Below, piece after piece: positions 28,961 through 35,646 of a DNA stretch of 35,646 nt (position 1 is the first letter of the stretch; every line of letters begins with the position of its first letter). The notes beneath the pieces are model-generated. The model made no database searches and had not been told where the DNA came from. It worked only from the letters and a program-made list of their open reading frames with translations. The stretch spans positions 1-35,646 of the forward strand of contig NZ_JAHSTT010000022.1 in assembly GCF_019145205.1 (NCBI RefSeq), written 5' to 3'. Both the position numbers and the translations under genes were made by a program. This DNA comes from Pseudomonas khavaziana. Its GTDB lineage: Bacteria; Pseudomonadota; Gammaproteobacteria; Pseudomonadales; Pseudomonadaceae.

Positions 28961-29629
28961 ATGTTGCAGGTGCAAGGTGTTGTAAAAAACTACGCCACCC
29001 CCCAAGGCCCGCTGGGCGTCCTGGCGGGTGTCGACCTCTACCTTGGGGAACGCAGCAGCCTGGCGCTGATGGGCGAATCGGGCAGCGGCAAAAGTACGCT
29101 GTTGCACCTGGTGGCCGGGCTGGACCGTGTGGATGGCGGCAGCATTCAAATCGGCGCGCAGCGCCTCGACCAATTGACGGAGGCGCAACTGGCCCATTGG
29201 CGGCGCACTGAAATCGGCCTGGTGTTCCAGCAGTTCAACCTGATCGGCAGCTTGCGCGTGGAGGACAACCTGGCGTTCCAGGCGCGATTGGCCGGGCGTT
29301 TCGATGTGCAGTGGCAGGCGCAGTTGGTGGAGCGCCTGGGCCTGGGCGATTTGCTCAAACGTTACCCTGAGCAACTATCCGGAGGCCAGCAACAGCGAGT
29401 AGCGGTGGGGCGAGCCCTGGCATCGCGCCCAGGCTTGCTGTTGGCCGACGAGCCCACCGGCAACCTCGACGAAACCACCAGCGATGAGGTGCTGCAACTG
29501 CTGTTGGACCTGCTGCGCGACAGCCCCACCAGCCTGTTGATGGTCACCCACAGCCCACGCCTGGCCGCACGCCTGGACCGCCAGGTGGTGCTGCATCATG
29601 GCCGTGTCGTGCCGATGGATGCGCGCTGA
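28961..29629 (+). CDS. LolD/YbbA-type ABC transporter ATPase
   Basis: This 222-residue ATPase of the LolD/MacB group has Walker A GESGSGKST near residue 40, Q-loop VFQQFNLIGSL near 90, signature LSGGQQQR near 143, Walker B LLADEPTGNLDE and switch His in MVTHSPR. The frame is open upstream, but the conserved part begins at MLQVQGV (28961); GTG at 28949 is an alternative. It ends one base before the permease gene. With the permease and lipoprotein it forms an AttE/F/G/H-like operon thought to act on outer-membrane-linked substrates; the substrate is unknown. Confidence 0.88.
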   Translation: MLQVQGVVKNYATPQGPLGVLAGVDLYLGERSSLALMGESGSGKSTLLHLVAGLDRVDGGSIQIGAQRLDQLTEAQLAHWRRTEIGLVFQQFNLIGSLRVEDNLAFQARLAGRFDVQWQAQLVERLGLGDLLKRYPEQLSGGQQQRVAVGRALASRPGLLLADEPTGNLDETTSDEVLQLLLDLLRDSPTSLLMVTHSPRLAARLDRQVVLHHGRVVPMDAR

Positions 29630-29630
29630 G

Positions 29631-32093
29631 ATGGCACTGTTCTACTGGACGTTGCGTGCGTTGGTAAGCCATTGGCGACGTCACCCAGTGCAGTTTTTCA
29701 GCGTGCTCACCGGTCTGTGGCTGGCCACGGCGTTATTGACCGGCGTGCAGGCCCTCAACAGCCAGGCACGGGACAGCTATGCCCGCGCCAGCCAGTTGAT
29801 CGGTGGTGAGCCCCAAGCCAGCCTGAATGCGCCGGACGCCGCCAGTTTCCCGCAAGCGCTGTTTGCCCAACTGCGCCGCGCCGGGTGGCCGGTGTCCCCG
29901 GTGGTGCAGGAACGGTTGGTACTCAAGGGGCACGAGCAACAGCGCCTGCAACTGATGGGCATCGACCCGGTGTCGTTGCCCGGCAGTGGCAGTGTGGCGG
30001 GGCAACGCTTGAGCCAGGCGCAGATGCTGGCATTTTTCACCCCGCCAGGGCGTACCTGGGTGGCTGCGCAAACCTTGCAGGCGCTTGGGTTGCACGAGGG
30101 CGATCAGCCGCAGACAGTCAACGGGCACACCCTGCCGCCGTTGCAGGTACAGGCGGACATGGCGCCGGGTTTGCTGCTGACCGATATTGCGTTTGCCCAA
30201 CCCTTGCTGCACATGCAGGGGCAACTGTCACGCTTGCTGCTGGACAACACCTTCGCCGCCCGCCGCCCCACGCCACCCGCCGCGCTGCAACTCAAGCAGG
30301 GTGAGGACAACAACCTCGCGCGCCTCACCGAGAGCTTTCACCTGAACCTTGATGCGTTGGGCTTTCTATCCTTTGTGGTGGGGCTGTTTATCGTGCACGC
30401 GGCCATCGGCCTGGCCCTGGAACAACGCCGTGGCCTGCTGCGCACCTTGCGTGCCTGTGGCGTCAGCGCGCGGATGCTGATTCTGAGCCTGGGCGTGGAG
30501 CTGGGGGTTTTATCGTTGCTGGGCGGCTTGCTCGGCATCGCCAGCGGATATGTATTGGCCAGCCTGTTGCTGCCGGATGTGGCCGCCAGTTTGCGTGGCC
30601 TGTATGGCGCTGAAGTCCCGGGCCAACTGAGCTTGAGCCCCTGGTGGTGGCTCGCCGGCCTGGGCTTGAGCCTGCTTGGCGCACTGCTCGCAGGGGCCAG
30701 CAGCCTGTGGCGTGCCGCGCGCCTACCCTTATTGGCATTGGCCAACGCCCAAGCCTGGCATGAGGCCCATGGGCGCTGGTTGCGGCGCCAGGGTTGGGTG
30801 GCGTCTGCGGCGTTGCTGATCGCGCTGCTGGCGCTGTGGCTGGGCGATAGCCTGGCCGCCGGTTTTGTGCTGATGGCGGCGTTGCTGCTGGGCGCCGCGC
30901 TGGGCTTGCCGGTGCTGCTCAACGGGCTGTTGAAAGCCATGCTGGGTCGCAGTCGCGCGGTGCTCGGCCAATGGTTCCTCGCCGATTGCCGCCAGCAACT
31001 GCCGGCCCTGAGCCTGGCGTTGATGGCGCTGCTGTTGGCCCTGGCGGCGAATATCGGCGCCGGTTCGATGACCTCGGGTTTCCGCCAGACCTTCAACCAT
31101 TGGTTGGAGCAGCGCCTGACCGCCGAGCTGTACCTCAACCCGCAAAACCCGGCCCAGGCCGAGCAACTGAATGCCTGGCTGGCACGCCAGCCGCTGGTGC
31201 AGGCAGTGTTGCCTACCTGGCAGGCCGCGGTGCAACTGCAAGGCTGGCCGGCAGACGTGTTCGGCGTGGTCGACGACCCCACCTATCGCCAGCACTGGCC
31301 GTTGCTTGAGGCTGCAAACGCACCCTGGGACCGCTTGCTGCAAGACGACAGCGTGATGCTCAGCGAGCAACTGGCGCGACGCTTGAACGTTCAGTTGGGC
31401 GATACCCTCTCGATCCCTACGCCACAGGGAAGCTGGGCGCCGCAGATCGTCGGGATCTACGCCGACTATGGCAATCCCAAGGGCCATCTGCTGGTCAATG
31501 CCCGGCACTTGCTGGCGCACTGGCCGACACTGTTACCGGCGCGTTTCAACCTGCGGGTGGCGCCCCAGAACGTGCCGGCACTGGTGGGTGAAGTGCAGCG
31601 TGCATTTGCCCTGGAAGACAACCGCATTGTCGATCAACAGCAACTCAAGGGCTGGTCCAGCCAGGTCTTCGAACGCACCTTCGCCGCCACTGCCGCGTTG
31701 AACAGCCTTACGCTGGGCGTGGCTGGCGTGGCGTTGTTCATCAGCCTGCTGACCCAGAGCCAGAGCCGCCTCGGCCAACTCGCGCCGCTGTGGGCATTGG
31801 GTGTGACACGGCGCCAGCTGATGCTGCTCAACCTGGGCCAGACCTGGCTGCTGGCGTTGCTCACGCTGATCCTGGCGCTGCCGTTGGGGCTGCTGCTGGC
31901 GTGGTGCCTGGATGCGGTGATCAATGTCCAGGCCTTCGGTTGGCGCCTGCCGTTGCAGGTGTTCCCGTGGCAGCTTGCGCAATTGCTGGGGCTGGCGATG
32001 GTTGCCACGTTGCTGGCGTCTGCCTGGCCCCTGTGGCAGTTGTACCGCAGCCGCCCGGCGGATTTGTTGAGGACCTTTGCCCATGAAGATTAA
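29631..32093 (+). CDS. FtsX-like ABC transporter permease (two FtsX modules)
   Basis: This 820-residue permease has an N-terminal helix (FFSVLTGLWLATALLTGVQAL), a periplasmic domain of about 200 residues, a set of three or four helices near 245-380, further helices near 395-480, a second periplasmic domain, and a final set of helices after about residue 690. This duplicated FtsX architecture is like YbbP/LolC-related mechanotransmission permeases rather than true importers. Start at 29631 (MALFYW) is chosen because it is 1 nt past the ATPase stop. The 3' end overlaps the lipoprotein gene by 11 nt. Confidence 0.88.
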   Translation: MALFYWTLRALVSHWRRHPVQFFSVLTGLWLATALLTGVQALNSQARDSYARASQLIGGEPQASLNAPDAASFPQALFAQLRRAGWPVSPVVQERLVLKGHEQQRLQLMGIDPVSLPGSGSVAGQRLSQAQMLAFFTPPGRTWVAAQTLQALGLHEGDQPQTVNGHTLPPLQVQADMAPGLLLTDIAFAQPLLHMQGQLSRLLLDNTFAARRPTPPAALQLKQGEDNNLARLTESFHLNLDALGFLSFVVGLFIVHAAIGLALEQRRGLLRTLRACGVSARMLILSLGVELGVLSLLGGLLGIASGYVLASLLLPDVAASLRGLYGAEVPGQLSLSPWWWLAGLGLSLLGALLAGASSLWRAARLPLLALANAQAWHEAHGRWLRRQGWVASAALLIALLALWLGDSLAAGFVLMAALLLGAALGLPVLLNGLLKAMLGRSRAVLGQWFLADCRQQLPALSLALMALLLALAANIGAGSMTSGFRQTFNHWLEQRLTAELYLNPQNPAQAEQLNAWLARQPLVQAVLPTWQAAVQLQGWPADVFGVVDDPTYRQHWPLLEAANAPWDRLLQDDSVMLSEQLARRLNVQLGDTLSIPTPQGSWAPQIVGIYADYGNPKGHLLVNARHLLAHWPTLLPARFNLRVAPQNVPALVGEVQRAFALEDNRIVDQQQLKGWSSQVFERTFAATAALNSLTLGVAGVALFISLLTQSQSRLGQLAPLWALGVTRRQLMLLNLGQTWLLALLTLILALPLGLLLAWCLDAVINVQAFGWRLPLQVFPWQLAQLLGLAMVATLLASAWPLWQLYRSRPADLLRTFAHED

Positions 32094-33147
32094 GGCCTTG
32101 TGCTGCGCCGCCTTGTTCCTGCTGAGCGCATGCGACAAGACGCCCGCGCCTGAGACCAGCTTCGCCGGCCTGGGCAGTGAGGCGGCGGACTTTACTCAGG
32201 TAGTGCCCGGCAAAGTCTTCAGCTTTCCCGAGGATCATGGCCCGCACCCAGGCTTTCGTATCGAATGGTGGTACGTCACCGCCAACCTCAAGGATGACCA
32301 GGGCAATGTCTTCGGTGTGCAATGGACGCTGTTTCGCAATGCGCTGAAGGCCGGCCCCACGCAACCGGGCTGGCACGACTCGACGGTGTGGCTCGGTCAC
32401 GCCGCCGTCACTTCGGCCACCCGCCACTACGCCGCCGAACGCCTGGCCCGCGGCGGCGTCGGCCAGGCCGGAGCCCAGGCGGTGCCGTTCAACGCCTGGA
32501 TCGACGACTGGAACTTCGCCACCCACCCCGGCGCCGCCAGCCCCCTGGCCGACATGCAACTCAAGGCCAGCGGTGCCCAATTCGCCTACGACCTGCGCCT
32601 GACCTCCAGCCGCCCGCTGGTGTTGCAAGGCGACAAGGGCTACAGCCGCAAATCCGACCAGGGCCAGGCGTCGTACTACTACAGCCAGCCGTTTTTCACT
32701 GCCAGCGGCAGCGTCAGCCTCGACGGCCAGACTTACCAGGTCAGCGGCCCGGCCTGGCTCGACCGCGAATGGAGCAGCCAACCCCTGTCTGCCAGCCAGA
32801 CCGGCTGGGACTGGTTTTCCCTGCACCTGGACCGGGGCGAGCAACTGATGCTGTTTCGCGTGCGGCAAAAGGACGGGGGCGGGTATCTCACTGGCACATG
32901 GATCGACGCCCAAGGCCACACCGAGACCCTGCACAACGCCGATATCCAACTCACACCGCTCGCCACCACGGGCATCGACGGGCGCAGCATTCCTACGCAC
33001 TGGTCGCTGAAGATTCCTGGCAAACAGCTGGATATCACTATCCAGGCGGTCAATCCAAAGGCGTGGATGAGTTTGAGCATCCCGTACTGGGAAGGGCCGG
33101 TGCGGTTTGAGGGGGGGGTGGGGTATCTGGAGATGACCGGGTATTAG
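32083..33147 (+). CDS. lipocalin-like (CrtC/AttH family) lipoprotein
   Basis: This 354-residue protein has a lipoprotein signal with lipobox L-S-A-C at residues 14-17. It then has the AttH/CrtC-type double lipocalin fold marked by RIEWWYVTANL near 63, the central WLDREWSSQPL near 226 and WDWFSLHLDRGEQLMLF near 243. Proteins of this family are often labelled carotenoid 1,2-hydratase, but no carotenoid genes are here; next to an FtsX-type ABC pair it is better seen as the periplasmic lipid-binding partner. Its start lies inside the permease 3' end, so translation is coupled. An in-frame TTG two codons earlier is less likely. Confidence 0.85.
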   Translation: MKIKALCCAALFLLSACDKTPAPETSFAGLGSEAADFTQVVPGKVFSFPEDHGPHPGFRIEWWYVTANLKDDQGNVFGVQWTLFRNALKAGPTQPGWHDSTVWLGHAAVTSATRHYAAERLARGGVGQAGAQAVPFNAWIDDWNFATHPGAASPLADMQLKASGAQFAYDLRLTSSRPLVLQGDKGYSRKSDQGQASYYYSQPFFTASGSVSLDGQTYQVSGPAWLDREWSSQPLSASQTGWDWFSLHLDRGEQLMLFRVRQKDGGGYLTGTWIDAQGHTETLHNADIQLTPLATTGIDGRSIPTHWSLKIPGKQLDITIQAVNPKAWMSLSIPYWEGPVRFEGGVGYLEMTGY

Positions 33148-33204
33148 GACGCTGCAGTCTCGCCGACTCTTCCTACGACCCGAGCGAAGCAGTCCCATAA
33201 AATA

Positions 33205-33232
33205 TTGAAAAAATACTGTACATCCATACAGC
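33205..33232 (+). promoter_or_regulatory. LexA-like box overlapping a possible promoter
   Basis: CTGTACATCCATACAG at 33216-33231 is a 16-bp CTGTA-N6-TACAG inverted repeat that fits the LexA/SOS consensus CTGT-N8-ACAG. TTGAAA at 33205-33210 and TACAGC at 33227-33232 could be -35 and -10 with 16 bp spacing, so the box would overlap the promoter of the secreted-protein gene downstream. Assignment rests on the motif alone. Confidence 0.55.
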
Positions 33233-33251
33233 ATTGTCCTACAGTCCATCC

Positions 33252-33279
33252 CAGGTGACCGGATGTCACCGGTTACCTG
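33252..33279 (+). terminator. hairpin between lipoprotein operon and PPC gene
   Basis: CAGGTGACCGG pairs with CCGGTTACCTG (11 bp, one G-U) around a 6-nt loop. A run of six T begins only 8 nt after the stem, so it is a weak terminator candidate. It could equally be a 5' leader hairpin of the next gene. Confidence 0.45.
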
Positions 33280-33313
33280 AGCTTCAATTTTTTAACTATG
33301 GATGGATAAAAAA

Positions 33314-34759
33314 ATGAAATCGAAAAAAGCCTTTATGCTGGGCGCGGCCATGGCGGCCTCCTGCTTCGTTTCGGCCTTCGCCCTGGCCGAGCAACCTGTT
33401 CTGAAACTCAGCGCACAGACGGTCAAGCAGGCCGTGGACAAAGCGTTGAAACCTGGCGGCACGCTGGAGACGGCCACCGTTTCGGATGCGCTCAAGCAAA
33501 AGCTCAATGCGGCCAAGAGCGGCCAGTCCAAAGTCGTCAAGAGCAAAGCAGTCGCCAGCAACGTGGCGATTGACACCAAGGTTGAGGCGTTGCAAAAACC
33601 TGATCCGGCGCAAGCGAAGCAGTCTGCAATTGCTGCATTCACGCCGCTGTTTCCGACCCTGGATATCAATACCCTTTACACCGTTACCGGGGTGGAGACC
33701 GGCGCGCAAATCGCTTATCACTTCAACCTGCCGAAAAACTCGCGAATCCAGGTGCAACTGCTGAACCAGAGCGCCGGTACGGACATGTCGTTGACCCTGT
33801 TCCACGATGATGGCCAGGGTAACCTGACGCCACTGGGCACCTCGGATAACCCTGGCAGTGCCGATGAATACCTTAACGGCGTGTTGCCGGCCGGTGACTA
33901 CTACTGGTTCATGGTGGCCAATACCGCGAGTAACGCGCAGTTCAGTTTCGGCGTGGCGGTGGACAGCAACATCGATGCCTACGAGCCCAATGACACTGAG
34001 CAAACCGCGTTCGCGCTGCCGGATGCCTTGAACCAGGTGACTGGTAACCTCGACAGCGTCAATGACGTGGATTACTTCTCCTTCGTCTCGTTGCGTGGCC
34101 AAGGTGTGGGCATGTTCCTGGGCGATGACGGTGCGGGCACGCGTAACCAGTGGATCTTCGAGCGGTTCGATGGCACCAAGTGGGTGGAGGTCCCGCAGGG
34201 CTCCACCTCCACCTATCCCAACCTGACGCCGGGCTACACGGTCAAGGTGCGTGTACGGGCCAATCCAGCGGTGGCACTGAACCCTCAGGCTCAATACAAG
34301 CTGACCCTCGGTTCGGCGCCACGCCTGAACCAGCACAATGTGAACGGCGATAACGTGGTACGCATCCCCAGCTCGATCTTCCAACTGGCCACCCAGGCGG
34401 CCCGCAATCTGAGCTGGAGCACCCAGTGGTCAGACAGCACTGGCGAGCCCCTGCGTGGCGTCACCCCTGTACTGCGTGTCGACAAGCATTTTGGCGCCAC
34501 TTACAACTGGGTCGACTATGAGGCCACGACCGGCATCACCGGTGCAGCCTCGGGGAATGTCGCGCTGGGCACCTGCTCTGGCGACTACAAAGTGCGGTAC
34601 CCGGACAGCGCCTCGGGCCAGACCTACAACTGGGAAACCTGGTTCAACGAGGGCGGCTGGCGCATCGAGCTCAGGGAGTTCCCTGGTGTGGGCGTGGGTG
34701 GCAATAACGTCCAATACGTCAGCCTCGGCCACATCTGCAGCCAGACCATCGTGCGCTGA
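33314..34759 (+). CDS. secreted PPC-domain protein
   Basis: This 481-residue protein has a Sec signal peptide (lysine-rich start, hydrophobic core, cleavage likely after FALA near residue 27). A low-complexity helical region follows to about 90. Two beta-rich domains of the bacterial pre-peptidase C-terminal (PPC) type come next: one around 115-215 and one introduced by DAYEPNDTEQTAFAL with NDVDYFSF near 255. The C-terminal 130 residues are unassigned, contain two Cys (in GTCSGDY and GHICSQ) that could form a disulphide, and include no protease triad, so this is not a peptidase by itself. The start at 33314 is favoured over 33302 because GGAT lies 8-9 nt upstream. The upstream LexA-like box suggests damage-linked expression. 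Confidence 0.75.
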   Translation: MKSKKAFMLGAAMAASCFVSAFALAEQPVLKLSAQTVKQAVDKALKPGGTLETATVSDALKQKLNAAKSGQSKVVKSKAVASNVAIDTKVEALQKPDPAQAKQSAIAAFTPLFPTLDINTLYTVTGVETGAQIAYHFNLPKNSRIQVQLLNQSAGTDMSLTLFHDDGQGNLTPLGTSDNPGSADEYLNGVLPAGDYYWFMVANTASNAQFSFGVAVDSNIDAYEPNDTEQTAFALPDALNQVTGNLDSVNDVDYFSFVSLRGQGVGMFLGDDGAGTRNQWIFERFDGTKWVEVPQGSTSTYPNLTPGYTVKVRVRANPAVALNPQAQYKLTLGSAPRLNQHNVNGDNVVRIPSSIFQLATQAARNLSWSTQWSDSTGEPLRGVTPVLRVDKHFGATYNWVDYEATTGITGAASGNVALGTCSGDYKVRYPDSASGQTYNWETWFNEGGWRIELREFPGVGVGGNNVQYVSLGHICSQTIVR

Positions 34760-34764
34760 TTGAT

Positions 34765-35466
34765 CTATGTGTGTGAAGCGGGGGGCAGTCCAGTTGGACT
34801 GCCCCTTTTTTTTACCGTGGGTTCCCAATGCAAAGTGCCAAACAGATAGTCCATCAACGGCAGCACGATATTGAAATTACGCCCCTGCATCAGCTCGCGA
34901 CGGTGGTGCAGGGCGTGCAGGCGGTGCATCTGGCGAATCCATGGCAGACGCGCCACCGCGTGTTCAGCGGGCAAGTGTTCGCAGGCGTGGAACACTTCGT
35001 AGAGCAGGTAGCCGAGGATCATGCACCCGGCAAACAGCCCGGCGACGTTGGGGCTCAATTGCTTGAGCAGCCACCAGGCGGGGAGGGTGATGGCCAGGCT
35101 GTGCAGCACGATCAGCCAGGCGGGAAACAGGATGACGCGCCAGTCCCGGGGGCTGTCGTAGGTCATGTGCCCAGGGGTGAAGAAGCTGTGGTGGTCGCCG
35201 GTGTGGCGTGCGTAGAACAGCCGGGCGAACCCATGTTTGTGATGGCCGAGGTGGCGGTGAACGAGGTAGATGCACAGGTTGAAGAACACCAGGGTCAAGG
35301 GCACGGTCAGCCACTCTAGCGCGGAGATGCCGGCGGTGGCGGACCAGGCCAGGGTCATGCAGGCAATGCCGTAGCCGAGGACGAACGTGGCGTGCAGCCA
35401 GGGGTTGTAATGGCGATGCACGTTGGCACGGTAGTGGGCGCGGAAGGTGTCGGTGGGGTGGGGCAT
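34765..35466 (-). CDS. fatty acid hydroxylase/sterol desaturase family protein
   Basis: This 233-residue membrane protein has several helices and the clustered histidines of di-iron hydroxylases: HRHLGHHKH near residue 70, HTGDHH near 88, HACEHLP near 160 and HRLHALHHRR near 182. The family hydroxylates or desaturates lipids; the substrate here is unknown. The start at 35466 has GAGAAG 7 nt upstream. The last dozen residues are encoded by the convergent terminator stem, so the native C terminus probably tolerates odd sequence. The gene stands alone, with no operon partner visible. Confidence 0.83.
   Translation of the reverse strand: MPHPTDTFRAHYRANVHRHYNPWLHATFVLGYGIACMTLAWSATAGISALEWLTVPLTLVFFNLCIYLVHRHLGHHKHGFARLFYARHTGDHHSFFTPGHMTYDSPRDWRVILFPAWLIVLHSLAITLPAWWLLKQLSPNVAGLFAGCMILGYLLYEVFHACEHLPAEHAVARLPWIRQMHRLHALHHRRELMQGRNFNIVLPLMDYLFGTLHWEPTVKKRGSPTGLPPASHT
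34782..34813 (+). terminator. rho-independent terminator of the PPC gene
   Basis: GGGGCAGTCCA at 34782-34792 pairs perfectly with TGGACTGCCCC at 34795-34805 and is followed by eight T. The stem lies 22 nt after the PPC stop. It also lies inside the 3' coding end of the convergent hydroxylase gene, whose C-terminal residues GSPTGLPP it encodes. Confidence 0.9.
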
Positions 35467-35549
35467 GGTGGGCTTCTCGGTCTTTTTGTCAGGGACTGAG
35501 CTTAGTGGATGGGGCGTAATGTGCGAGTTTTTTGGAGCCCCGCTCCTAA

Positions 35550-35646
35550 TGTGGGGGGGGCTTGCTCCCGATGGCGGCCTGACAGCCGACCGGGGTCTTG
35601 GATCAGACCGAGTACATATCCATTATTTAGGTAACGGCCACTTATG
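35550..35646. repeat. REP element and adjoining interspersed repeat
   Basis: TGTGGGGGGGGCTTGCTCCCGATGG-type sequence beginning at 35550 matches the first REP of the array units. After it, from about 35606, GAGTACATATCC and GGTAACGGCCACTTA resemble a repeat I remember as common between genes of P. fluorescens-group genomes. The second part rests on memory only. No gene is seen from 35467 to the end. Confidence 0.5.

Noticed and set aside
32077..33147. carotenoid 1,2-hydratase label for the lipoprotein
   Set aside because: There are no carotenoid genes nearby, and the lipobox and ABC neighbours point to an AttH-like role.

Overview
The window looks like a chromosomal piece of a Pseudomonas fluorescens-group bacterium. 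The evidence is GC-rich coding DNA, a split hpaG1/hpaG2 homoprotocatechuate pathway, abundant REP/REPIN palindromes, a LuxR/outer-membrane-factor/NRPS arrangement typical of Pseudomonas cyclic lipopeptides, and a Pseudomonas-type DUF6124 small protein. All family names come from reading the translated sequence by eye; no search was run.

Layout. (1) 22-8395: a meta-cleavage operon for 4-hydroxyphenylacetate/homoprotocatechuate on the minus strand (hpaG1, hpaG2, hpaE, hpaD, hpaF, hpaX, hpaH, hpaI in order of transcription). It is divergent from an AraC-type activator gene, hpaA, and carries two REPINs between genes. (2) 8322-17343: an outer-membrane efflux lipoprotein and a LuxR-type regulator, translationally coupled and divergent from a 2089-residue bimodular NRPS (C-A-T-C-A-T, first module predicted Leu, no thioesterase). 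This resembles the initiating synthetase locus of viscosin/massetolide-type lipopeptides, whose remaining synthetases would lie elsewhere. (3) 17351-18704: eight tandem units of about 182 bp, each a REPIN joined to the last codons of a DUF6124 gene. (4) 18921-23846: an AT-rich, apparently acquired island holding a complete microcin B17-like thiazole/oxazole peptide operon (precursor, McbB-, McbC- and McbD-like synthetase, McbE/McbF-like exporter) but no McbG-like gene. It is bracketed by a 3' fragment of a DUF6124 gene on the left and an intact DUF6124 gene on the right. (5) 24294-24498: a strongly structured leader of the intact DUF6124 gene with two mutually exclusive long pairings, one of which covers the ribosome binding site. 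(6) 24626-28669: two ArnT/PMT-type membrane glycosyltransferases and an Ais-like phosphatase, probably envelope or LPS modification. (7) 28961-33147: an ABC ATPase/FtsX-like permease/lipocalin-like lipoprotein operon (AttEFGH-like). (8) 33205-35466: a secreted PPC-domain protein behind a LexA-like box, converging on a fatty-acid-hydroxylase-family membrane protein; then REP and other interspersed repeat sequence to the end.

The most interesting parts are the microcin-like operon, whose core peptide has no adjacent Ser/Cys pairs and instead a three-residue C/S-G-G rhythm; the DUF6124 leader, which looks like an RNA switch; and the REPIN plus gene-tail tandem array that marks the entry point of the island.
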